Assembly (NCBI GenBank): GCA_016936035.1
Contig: JAFGPU010000286.1
Span: 1 to 9,196 of the forward strand
Source: Acidimicrobiales bacterium
Lineage (GTDB): Bacteria; Actinomycetota; Acidimicrobiia; Acidimicrobiales; VFJN01
Direction: 5' to 3'
Length of the DNA stretch: 9,196 bases
The translations under genes and the position numbers were made by a program. Within the stretch, counting starts at the first letter, position 1. Each line of letters opens with the position of its first letter. The notes below the pieces were generated by a model that worked only from the letters and a program-made list of their open reading frames with translations, had not been told where the DNA came from and did no database searches. Below, in pieces: positions 1 through 5,870 of this stretch.

Positions 1-2
1 CC

Positions 3-593
3 CTGTGCGTCGAGGCCGCCCGGGCCCGGGCCACGGTCGGCGAGATGAGCGACGCCATGGAGCAGGTGTTCGACCGCCACAAGGCCGAGATCCGCTCGAT
101 CCACGGGGTGTACGGCGCCGCGTACCAGGGCGACGACGCCTTCGAGCGGGTGCAGGCCGACGTCGAGGCGTTCGCCGAGGCCGAGGGTCGTCGCCCCCGC
201 ATGCTGGTGGTGAAGATGGGCCAGGACGGGCACGACCGGGGCGCCAAGGTGATCGCCACGGCGTTCGCCGACCTGGGATTCGACGTCGACGTCGGCCCGC
301 TGTTCCAGACCCCGGCGGAAGCCGCCCGCGACGCCGTCGACAACGACGTGCACGTCATCGGCGTCTCCAGCCAGGCGGCCGGCCACCTCACCCTCGTGCC
401 CCAGCTCGTCGACGAGCTGAAGGCCGTGGGGGCGGGCGACGTCGTCGTCGTGTGCGGCGGGGTCATCCCACCCCAGGACTACGACGCGCTGCGAGCGGCG
501 GGGGTCGCCGCGATCTTCGGTCCCGGCACGAACATCCCGGTGGCGGCGCGCCAGGTGCTGGACCTGCTGGGCGCACCCTCGACCGCGGCCTGA
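3..593 (+). CDS. mutB: Methylmalonyl-CoA mutase large subunit, C-terminal part (5' truncated)
   Basis: The enzyme interconverts (R)-methylmalonyl-CoA and succinyl-CoA using adenosylcobalamin, in cytoplasmic propionate and branched-chain breakdown. Only the last 196 codons are present; the frame is already open at the first base, reading [20 protein letters not shown], which matches the end of the TIM-barrel and linker in the family. The B12-binding domain follows. The cobalamin ligand motif DGHDRG (His at 231-233) replaces the dimethylbenzimidazole ligand. Further on are [12 protein letters not shown] and the CGGVIPPQD loop, which pack around the nucleotide tail. The ATG at 45 is an internal Met, not the start, because homology continues upstream of it. 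All visible B12 motifs look intact, so the gene appears functional. MeaB, its chaperone, lies downstream after one intervening gene. The small subunit gene is not in the window. Confidence 0.95.
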   Translation: MCVEAARARATVGEMSDAMEQVFDRHKAEIRSIHGVYGAAYQGDDAFERVQADVEAFAEAEGRRPRMLVVKMGQDGHDRGAKVIATAFADLGFDVDVGPLFQTPAEAARDAVDNDVHVIGVSSQAAGHLTLVPQLVDELKAVGAGDVVVVCGGVIPPQDYDALRAAGVAAIFGPGTNIPVAARQVLDLLGAPSTAA

Positions 594-637
594 GCGAGCG
601 TGGGACGGCGGGCAGGGTCGCGCCGGCCCGGGTGGGA

Positions 638-643
638 CAGAAT
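638..643 (+). promoter_or_regulatory. Candidate -10 element CAGAAT for the flippase-like gene
   Basis: CAGAAT fits the loose actinobacterial NANNNT -10 pattern. It ends 7 nt before a GTG at 651, the spacing expected if transcription starts at or next to the start codon. No convincing -35 box is visible. The overlapping ATG at 642 with GGTGGG at 631-636 as ribosome site is an alternative reading, so the element is tentative. Confidence 0.35.
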
Positions 644-701
644 GAGCGCCGTGATCCGCCACCACCGGTCCTCGTCCCGGCCGCGCCCGGACGCGACGTG
701 A
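642..701 (+). CDS. Short leader ORF overlapping the flippase-like gene (GTGA)
   Basis: A 19-codon frame, [19 protein letters not shown], can start at ATG 642 (GGTGGG at 631-636 as ribosome site) or at GTG 651 (leaderless from CAGAAT). All 19 sense codons end in G or C, whereas the main-gene frame over the same stretch has several A/T-ending codons. This suggests that the short frame is the translated one here. Its TGA (699-701) overlaps the GTG at 698 as GTGA, the arrangement of translational coupling. The peptide is basic and resembles nothing I recognise; its value may lie in being translated. Chance is possible because stops are rare at this GC content. Confidence 0.35.
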   Translation: MSAVIRHHRSSSRPRPDAT

Positions 702-1696
702 CGGTCGCCGCCGGACGTCCGGAGAGCGCCGACGCCGGCGACGGCCCGCCAGGCGGGCGGCCCCGGCGACGGGCGATGGCGGCCAGCGCGCTCGTCGGCG
801 CGGTCATCGGGCTGACGTGCGTCGCGTTCGTGGTCAACCGCATGGCCTCGCAGTGGTCCGAGGTGCGCGACGAGGTGGCGGATGCCTCGCTCGGTTGGAT
901 CGCGGCCGCCCTCGTCCTCGCCGGCGCGGGCATGACGTGGATCGCCGGGTGCTGGCGGCGCGCCCTGGTGATGTCGGGACCGCCGCCAGGTCGGCGGCGG
1001 ACGATCGCCTGGTACTACACGGGCGAGATCGGCAAGTACGTCCCGGGCGGGGTCTGGCCGGTGCTGGGACGCGGCGAGCTGGCCCGGCGGGGTGGGGTGC
1101 CCCGCGACCGCGCCTACCCCAGCGTGGGGCTGTCTCTGGTGGCCCTCTACCTGGCCGCCCTGGGGGTGGCGTCGGTGCTGGTGCCCCTCGACCTGGCGAA
1201 CCAGTCGGAGTCGCCGGCCGCCCTGGCGCTGCTGGCCCTGCTGCCGGTGGGGCTGGCGGCCATGCACCCGCGGGTGCTCACCTGGGCGCGTGACCGCATG
1301 GTGCGGTACACGGGGCGGGGCGCCGACATCGTGGTGCCGCCCTGGCGGGCCACGATCGGGCTGGTCGTCAGCTACGTGCCCGCCTGGCTGCTCATCTGGG
1401 CGGCGACCTGGTGTGCCGCCCGCGCCCTGCTGCCCGCTCCCCCCGTGCTGCGCATCGGCATCGCCACCACCCTGTCGTGGACCGCCGGGTTCGTCGCCGT
1501 GCCGGTGCCGGCCGGCGCGGGCGTGCGCGAGGCCGTGTTCGTCGCGGCGTCGGGGCTGCCCGCCGGCCTCGGTGCCACGATCGCGGTGGGAAGCCGCCTG
1601 GCGTTCCTGGTGGTCGACGTGGCGGGCGCGGCGATCACCGCCCCGTGGCACCGCCGCGACGCCGCGGTCGACGAGCGCACGACCACGCCGACCTGA
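698..1696 (+). CDS. LPG-synthase-TM/flippase-like integral membrane protein
   Basis: This 332-residue multi-pass membrane protein has a basic Pro/Arg-rich N-terminus (about 1-28) and several hydrophobic helices, at roughly 29-48, 66-90, 142-163, 174-190, 217-245, 250-270 and 286-313. Two signatures of the family are visible: [17 protein letters not shown] (109-125) and [12 protein letters not shown] (270-281). Relatives include the membrane domain of lysyl-phosphatidylglycerol synthase and YbhN/AglD-like proteins, which are thought to move or bind lipids or polyprenyl-linked sugars. No aminoacyl-transfer domain is present, so it is not a complete MprF. GTG 698 was chosen because it overlaps the short leader frame and gives a family-typical length; ATG 776, giving 306 residues and starting right before the first helix, is the alternative. 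It lies unusually between mutB and meaB. Its substrate cannot be read from the sequence. Confidence 0.8.
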   Translation: MTVAAGRPESADAGDGPPGGRPRRRAMAASALVGAVIGLTCVAFVVNRMASQWSEVRDEVADASLGWIAAALVLAGAGMTWIAGCWRRALVMSGPPPGRRRTIAWYYTGEIGKYVPGGVWPVLGRGELARRGGVPRDRAYPSVGLSLVALYLAALGVASVLVPLDLANQSESPAALALLALLPVGLAAMHPRVLTWARDRMVRYTGRGADIVVPPWRATIGLVVSYVPAWLLIWAATWCAARALLPAPPVLRIGIATTLSWTAGFVAVPVPAGAGVREAVFVAASGLPAGLGATIAVGSRLAFLVVDVAGAAITAPWHRRDAAVDERTTTPT

Positions 1697-1725
1697 GGGC
1701 GACCGGCAGCCGCGACGGGGGGCCA

Positions 1726-1731
1726 TACACT
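1726..1731 (+). promoter_or_regulatory. Candidate -10 element TACACT driving a leaderless transcript into meaB
   Basis: TACACT fits the actinobacterial TANNNT -10 consensus and lies 30 bp after the preceding stop codon. Exactly 7 nt separate it from the ATG at 1739, so transcription would begin at or one base before that codon, giving a leaderless message. No clear -35 box is seen at the expected distance. This suggests that meaB can be transcribed separately from mutB and the membrane protein gene. Confidence 0.5.
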
Positions 1732-1738
1732 CGTGCGC

Positions 1739-1786
1739 ATGAGATCGCCGCGGGCCACGCCGGGCCGACCCCCCTCCCCCGCGTGA
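1739..1786 (+). CDS. Leaderless short leader ORF overlapping meaB (GTGA)
   Basis: A 15-codon frame, [15 protein letters not shown], starts 7 nt after the TACACT hexamer. It ends with TGA at 1784-1786, overlapping the meaB GTG (1783-1785). Just before that GTG lies a C-tract broken by a single T (1769-1780) that contains CCTCC. This is the same sense as the anti-Shine-Dalgarno core, so it cannot serve as a ribosome site. Ribosomes loading on the leaderless ATG and restarting at GTGA would explain how meaB is translated. The Arg/Pro-rich peptide matches nothing I know. 13 of 15 codons end in G or C. Confidence 0.4.
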   Translation: MRSPRATPGRPPSPA

Positions 1787-2778
1787 CCGTCGACACGGCC
1801 GAGCTCGCTCGTCGCCTGATCGACGGCGACCGGCGCACGCTGGCCCGCTCGATCACGCTGGTCGAGTCGACCCGTGCCGACCGGCGCGCCGAGGCCGCGG
1901 CCCTGCTCGACGCCGTCCTGCCCGCCACGGGCGGCTCGGTGCGGGTGGGCATCAGCGGAACACCGGGCGCCGGCAAGTCCACCTTCGTCGACGAGTTGGG
2001 CTCGCGCCTCACCGCCACCGGGCACCGGGTGGCGGTGCTGGCCGTCGACCCGTCGAGCCGCCGCAGCGGCGGCTCGATCATGGGCGACAAGACCCGCATG
2101 GAGCGCCTCGCCCGTGACCCCGCCGCCTTCATCCGCCCGTCTCCGTCCGGCGGCACGCTGGGCGGCGTGGCCCGCCGCACGCGCGAGGCCGCGTTCCTGT
2201 GCGAGGCGGCAGGCTTCGACGTGGTGCTCATCGAGACCGTCGGCGTCGGTCAGTCCGAGACCGTCGTCGCCGACATGGTCGACTGCTTCGTCCTGCTGGC
2301 GGCGCCGGGCGGCGGCGACGAGCTGCAGGGCATCAAGCGGGGCATCATGGAGCTCGCCGACGTCATCGTGGTCAACAAGGCGGACGGCGACCTGCTCCCG
2401 GCCGCCCAGCGGGCGGTGGCCGACCACCGCCACGCCGCGCACCTGATGCGTCCCAAGCACCCGGGCTGGACCGTGCCGGTGCTGGCCGTGTCCGCGCTCG
2501 AGGGCACGGGCATCGACGAGGTGTGGACCGAGGTCGAGCGGTTCGAGGCCCACCTGCGGGACGGCGGCGGGCTCGACCGGCTGCGCTCCGAGCAGGCGGT
2601 CGCGTGGATGTGGGCCGAGATGCAGGAACGCCTCCTCGACGCCTTCCGCCGTGACGAGCGGGTGGCCAAGCGGCTGGCCGACGCCGAGGCCGCGGTGCGC
2701 GCCGGCCGCTTGTCCCCCACCACCGCCGCCCACGAGCTGCTGGCTGCCCACGGGCTGGCCGACCGCGACGAAGACTGA
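1783..2778 (+). CDS. meaB: MeaB, methylmalonyl-CoA mutase-associated GTPase (ArgK family)
   Basis: This G3E-family P-loop GTPase binds methylmalonyl-CoA mutase, gates delivery of adenosylcobalamin and protects or reactivates the enzyme. It has 331 residues, normal for the family. An N-terminal helical region (1-50, with [13 protein letters not shown]) is followed by the P-loop GTPGAGKST (59-67), the switch region [18 protein letters not shown] (89-106), the G3 segment ETVGVGQSE (151-159), NKAD (198-201) giving guanine specificity, and a SALEG G5 loop (237-241). A C-terminal helical dimerisation arm ends the protein. All motifs are intact. The GTG at 1783 gives the expected N-terminus, and no in-frame start lies between it and the upstream gene. 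Older annotations call this family ArgK, a lysine/arginine/ornithine transport kinase; its place near mutB supports the MeaB role. Confidence 0.95.
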   Translation: MTVDTAELARRLIDGDRRTLARSITLVESTRADRRAEAAALLDAVLPATGGSVRVGISGTPGAGKSTFVDELGSRLTATGHRVAVLAVDPSSRRSGGSIMGDKTRMERLARDPAAFIRPSPSGGTLGGVARRTREAAFLCEAAGFDVVLIETVGVGQSETVVADMVDCFVLLAAPGGGDELQGIKRGIMELADVIVVNKADGDLLPAAQRAVADHRHAAHLMRPKHPGWTVPVLAVSALEGTGIDEVWTEVERFEAHLRDGGGLDRLRSEQAVAWMWAEMQERLLDAFRRDERVAKRLADAEAAVRAGRLSPTTAAHELLAAHGLADRDED

Positions 2779-2799
2779 CCCACCGGCGAAGGTGGCAAC

Positions 2800-2841
2800 A
2801 TGAGCACCTTGGACACGTTCAACCGAAGGATCCACGCATGA
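2800..2841 (+). CDS. Short leader ORF overlapping the zinc-ribbon methyltransferase (ATGA)
   Basis: A 13-codon frame, MSTLDTFNRRIHA, is preceded by AAGGTGG at 2789-2795, close to a full Shine-Dalgarno sequence but only 4 nt from the ATG. Its TGA (2839-2841) overlaps the ATG of the next gene (2838-2840). The downstream gene also has its own site, GAAGGA, so coupling is not strictly needed here. 11 of 13 codons end in G or C. GAAGGT at 2788-2793 could alternatively be a -10 element for a leaderless start. Confidence 0.3.
   Translation: MSTLDTFNRRIHA
2825..2830 (+). promoter_or_regulatory. Ribosome binding site GAAGGA fixing the methyltransferase start
   Basis: GAAGGA lies 7 nt before the ATG at 2838. 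It is the clearest Shine-Dalgarno sequence in the window and decides this start. It sits inside the short leader frame 2800-2841. Confidence 0.6.
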
Positions 2842-3812
2842 GCCCCGACCTGCGTTCCGCGGCGCGCAGCATCGCCGCACGCTCGTACCGCAAACTCGGC
2901 TCCCTCGGCCGGGTCGCGCTCGGCGACGACGCAGCTGCCGCACCGGCCGCCCCGCTGGTGGACGCCCCTGGGAACGCGCCCCAGGCCGCTCCGGGCGCCC
3001 CGTCCAACGGGCCTGACGTCGAGGCCCCGCCGTGGCTGCCGTTGCCGCCTGCCGGCGGCGTGATCTGCAACGTCTGCCGCTGGCAGGGCGAGGGCTTCGC
3101 CGGGTCGGCGCACGTCGAGCTGGCGCTGTGCCCCCGGTGCGGCAGCAACGGGCGCGACCGGTTCCTGCACTGGTGCCTGGCCGAACGGGTCGAGCTCAGC
3201 CCGGCGCTGCGGGTGATCGAGTGCAGCCCCCGCATGGGCCAGGACTACCGGGCGGCGATGGGCACCTGGTTCTTCTACCGCACCAGCGACTACGACCTGC
3301 GCGCGCACGCCGGCAACCTGCGCCTCGACCTGCAGGCCATCGACCTGCCCGACGCGTGCATCGACGTCATGCTGTGCGCCCACGTGCTCGAGCACGTTCC
3401 CGACACCGACAAGGCCCTTGCGGAGCTGCGTCGCGTCGTCGCCCCCGGCGGGCACCTGCTCCTGCAGGTGCCCGTGCTCCAGGGACGCACCGCACCCCCC
3501 ACCGAGCCCGAGTTCCACGGCGACCACACGCCCGTGTTCTGGCGCTTCGGCTTCGACCTCACCGCCCGCCTGCGCGAGCAGGGGTTCCACACCGACCTGC
3601 TGTGCACGCAGGCGTTCGCCGACGCCGTCGCCTCGGGCGACAACCCCTGGCAGGAATGGTCACCCGAGTTCGACGTGCCCGACATCCTCGCCGGGGCCCG
3701 CACCGATGGCATGGCCGACGACCTGGTCGTCGTCGCCGACCCCGACGCATCCCGCCGGCTGGGCATCGACCCCGGTTACATGTACCTCACCTGGGACTGC
3801 GCCGTTCGTTGA
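2838..3812 (+). CDS. Zinc-ribbon class I SAM-dependent methyltransferase
   Basis: This 324-residue protein has an Ala/Pro-rich low-complexity linker (about 30-72). A four-cysteine zinc-ribbon-like module follows, with CNVC at 77-80 and CPRC at 98-101, then GSNGRDR. The rest is a class I methyltransferase fold. The first strand and loop read VIECSPRMG (126-134) in place of the usual GxGxG motif I. The later motifs DACIDVMLCAHVLEHVPD (172-189) and ELRRVVAPGGHLLLQVP (197-212) are clear. The order CPRCGS-x-xR, modified motif I, HVLEHV, PGG matches a bacterial methyltransferase family often found near glycan or lipid genes. The substrate is unknown. It follows meaB at 59 bp and ends 20 bp from the convergent WbdD-like gene, so it could belong to either neighbourhood. 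No signal peptide or membrane segment is seen, so it is probably cytoplasmic. Confidence 0.8.
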   Translation: MSPDLRSAARSIAARSYRKLGSLGRVALGDDAAAAPAAPLVDAPGNAPQAAPGAPSNGPDVEAPPWLPLPPAGGVICNVCRWQGEGFAGSAHVELALCPRCGSNGRDRFLHWCLAERVELSPALRVIECSPRMGQDYRAAMGTWFFYRTSDYDLRAHAGNLRLDLQAIDLPDACIDVMLCAHVLEHVPDTDKALAELRRVVAPGGHLLLQVPVLQGRTAPPTEPEFHGDHTPVFWRFGFDLTARLREQGFHTDLLCTQAFADAVASGDNPWQEWSPEFDVPDILAGARTDGMADDLVVVADPDASRRLGIDPGYMYLTWDCAVR

Positions 3813-3818
3813 GCACGC

Positions 3819-3848
3819 CGGCGGCGCCGGGGTCAACCGGCGCCGTCG
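3819..3848. terminator. GC hairpin between convergent genes, likely bidirectional terminator
   Basis: CGGCGCCGG (3822-3830), loop GGTCAA, CCGGCGCCG (3837-3845) is a perfect 9-bp inverted repeat. On the + strand RNA the stem extends to 12 bp with one G-U pair (3821 with 3846). No U-tract follows, as is common in high-GC actinobacteria. The loop carries the first two bases of the stop codon of the leftward gene, so the stem covers the end of that gene. It sits where two convergent transcription units meet and could stop both. Confidence 0.6.
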
Positions 3849-5779
3849 CGGCGGACGCTCCGGGCGATGCGACGGAGCGCCGGCTGGCGCCGGATGAGGC
3901 CGCCGACGAACCCCCGGGGGCGGCTCAGCCGATCGACCTCGGCCTGCTTGGCCACGAGCAGGCCCTCGAGGTGGTCACGCTGCCCTCGGAACTCGTCCCT
4001 CTCGGCGGCCAGGACGTCGCGCTCGCGTTGCAGGGCGCCGATCTGTTCGTCGCGAGCGGCCACGGTGGCCGTCAGCTGCTGCACGACGTCGTCGCGCAGC
4101 CGGCGGAGCTCCTCCTCGGCCTGACGATCGGGTCGGAGGTCGATGCTGCGCAGCGACCCGCTGAGCCAGCCGTCGACGAGCCGCTCCCGCGGCTCTCCTG
4201 CCACCAGCTCCTGGAGCTGCGCCTCGGACTCGCGCCAGGCCTCGACCACGTCCGGGGCGACGTCGACGCCGGCGAGGTCGGCGAGGACCGCGACGACGTC
4301 GTCGACGCTCGCCCAGAGACCCCACGGGTGCTCGATGCCCGAGCTGACGACCTCGCGGGCCAGCACCCACAGCGCCCGGAACTTCGCCACCCGCAGGTCG
4401 ACGGGATGGCCCGTGCGCCACTCGTCGTCGACGAGGACGATGCGGCCGTCGCAGTCGACGAAGTTCGACAAGCTGGCATCGAGGTGGCCGTCCGGCAGGC
4501 CGCGCGTGGTGTCGGCCAGCAGGAACGGGGGCGCGTCGGCACCCGGGGGCTCGACGTCGACCGCCCGCTCGTCGAGCTCGGCGCACCACGTGCGCAGCAC
4601 GTGACGAAGGGCGTCGAGGTCGTGGGCGCGGACGGCGGCGACGGCCAGCTCTCCGAAGGTCTGGCCCCGGTAGAAGGGGCGGGCGCAACCGGGTTCCTGC
4701 ATGAGCCAGGCGCGCTGCCGCGTCCCCCCGTCTCCGAGCAGGACCAGCTCGCGGTCCTGGGTCAGCACCCGGGTACGGCGCCACGGTGGCATGCGATGGC
4801 CGCCGAACAGCCACGCCAGCGCGTCCTTGCGGACCACGCCACGCGGCGGGTCGTCGGACGAGCCGGCGACGACGAGGAACGAGTTGGCGACGTCGGCGGC
4901 CAGTCCGGCCTCCGCGAAGACCCGGTGGGCGCCGGCGGCGTCGGCCAGCCGCACAGGCTGCTGGTCGAGGTGCACCACGGGCTGGGGCACCAGCTGGCCG
5001 AGCAGGTCGGGGGCATCAGGCTGGTCGTAGAGGCGCTCGTCGACGACGACGCTCGGCAGCTTGTAGTCGGGGAAGGGCGACATCCAGTGCTGGTGGTCGA
5101 GGCCCTCGGCGGCGAGCAGTCGGGCGAGGTCGCGCCGGCTCCATGTGCGCACGCCCTTCTCACCCGAGTACCCCTCGACGCCGACCCACGGCCGCCCCAG
5201 GTGATCCTCGCGGCCGCCCAGCAGGTACTTGAGCCCGAGCTGGTTCTCGATCGCCACCACCACCGCCCCGCCCGGGGCGAGGTGCGACCTCGCCCGCCGG
5301 AGCATCGCCGGCGCGCCGCCGGCGCCGCCGAGGTCGGACCCCGAGTACTCGAGGACGCCGACCAGCAGCACGAGGTCGAACGTGTCGACCGGTTCCATGT
5401 CGTCGAGAGCGCCACAGAGGACCTCGACGTTGGGCAGCTCTGCGCAACGGACCGCGGCGGCCTGGGCGCGGACCGGATTGCCTTCGAGCGCCACCACGTC
5501 GGCGCCCTGCTCGCCGAGGTAGCGACTGAGTGCCCCGGACCCGGCGCCGACGTCGAGGACCCGTGTGCCGGGACCGATGTCGAGTGGCCGCAGCAGGTTC
5601 GACCGCTGGTACGAGAAGTGGTAGCGGGTCGGCCAGTCGACCATGTGCCGGGCGAGCTCCGACGATCCGGACGACACGTCGCCGACGGTGCGCAGCACCT
5701 GCAGCACCTCGTCCTCTGCGCCGTCCGCGTAGGCGACGCCGCCGCCGACGTGAACGACCGTGGGTTCCGGGTGGGGCAT
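3833..5779 (-). CDS. WbdD-like methyltransferase-kinase fusion with C-terminal coiled coil
   Basis: This 648-residue protein has four parts. First is a class I SAM methyltransferase, with motif I VLDVGAGSG (74-82), the acidic end of strand 2 at VALEG (Glu99), FDLVLLVGVLEYSG (134-147) and a PGG loop (169-171). A kinase-like region at about 310-530 follows; its catalytic loop HLDASLSN (His432, Asp434, Asn439) and IVLVDDEW (Asp451) match the HxDxxxxN and metal-binding Asp pattern of aminoglycoside/choline-kinase-like enzymes. Residues about 551-618 form a charged heptad-rich coiled coil. Last comes a basic tail (619-648, FVGGLIRRQPALRRIARSVRR) able to form an amphipathic helix. E. coli WbdD has the same order: it caps O-antigen with phosphate and methyl and measures chain length with its coiled coil. 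The same role here is inference; sequence similarity to WbdD was not tested. The ATG at 5779 is leaderless, 7 nt after TAGGGT. Confidence 0.75.
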   Translation of the reverse strand: MPHPEPTVVHVGGGVAYADGAEDEVLQVLRTVGDVSSGSSELARHMVDWPTRYHFSYQRSNLLRPLDIGPGTRVLDVGAGSGALSRYLGEQGADVVALEGNPVRAQAAAVRCAELPNVEVLCGALDDMEPVDTFDLVLLVGVLEYSGSDLGGAGGAPAMLRRARSHLAPGGAVVVAIENQLGLKYLLGGREDHLGRPWVGVEGYSGEKGVRTWSRRDLARLLAAEGLDHQHWMSPFPDYKLPSVVVDERLYDQPDAPDLLGQLVPQPVVHLDQQPVRLADAAGAHRVFAEAGLAADVANSFLVVAGSSDDPPRGVVRKDALAWLFGGHRMPPWRRTRVLTQDRELVLLGDGGTRQRAWLMQEPGCARPFYRGQTFGELAVAAVRAHDLDALRHVLRTWCAELDERAVDVEPPGADAPPFLLADTTRGLPDGHLDASLSNFVDCDGRIVLVDDEWRTGHPVDLRVAKFRALWVLAREVVSSGIEHPWGLWASVDDVVAVLADLAGVDVAPDVVEAWRESEAQLQELVAGEPRERLVDGWLSGSLRSIDLRPDRQAEEELRRLRDDVVQQLTATVAARDEQIGALQRERDVLAAERDEFRGQRDHLEGLLVAKQAEVDRLSRPRGFVGGLIRRQPALRRIARSVRRDGAG

Positions 5780-5870
5780 CGACGCAACCCTAGGTGCGCC
5801 GCTGCGCCATCCCGCAACCGACGCCGGCCGGCACGCCGCACGCCCGTGTCCGGGCCGGGGGCATCGCGGA
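5780..5870. other. Intergenic gap holding only the leaderless promoter
   Basis: This 91-bp gap separates two genes read leftwards. It contains the promoter at 5787-5817 and the perfect palindrome GCCGGCCGGC at 5823-5832, which has no loop. I see no convincing terminator for the upstream operon, so partial read-through into the WbdD-like gene remains possible. Confidence 0.4.
5787..5817 (-). promoter_or_regulatory. Leaderless promoter of the WbdD-like gene
   Basis: Read on the - strand, TTGCGG (5817-5812) lies 19 nt before TAGGGT (5792-5787), a match to the TANNNT -10 consensus. Exactly 7 nt then lead to the ATG at 5779, and no Shine-Dalgarno sequence is present. Transcription would start at or next to the start codon. 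This separates the gene from the upstream glycosyltransferase operon, although read-through from it is possible. The -35 match is only partial. Confidence 0.55.

Noticed and set aside
5..775. N-terminal extension of the membrane protein frame back to position 5
   Set aside because: It runs through mutB in the wrong frame, is very rich in Arg/Gly/Pro and has no homology; the real start is GTG 698 or ATG 776.
479..1726. Large - strand open frame opposite mutB and the membrane protein gene
   Set aside because: Low-complexity Arg/His/Gly/Pro translation with no motifs, opposite genes with clear family signatures.
1411..1782. Upstream extension of the MeaB frame
   Set aside because: It overlaps the membrane protein gene, lacks any MeaB-like sequence, and the family N-terminus fits the GTG at 1783.
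5693..5712. Tandem repeat of GCAGCACCT
   Set aside because: It encodes part of EVLQVLRT in the WbdD-like gene and has only two copies; it is explained by codon use.
5823..5832. Perfect palindrome GCCGGCCGGC as a regulator site or terminator
   Set aside because: It is short, has no loop, and such palindromes are frequent in sequence of this composition.
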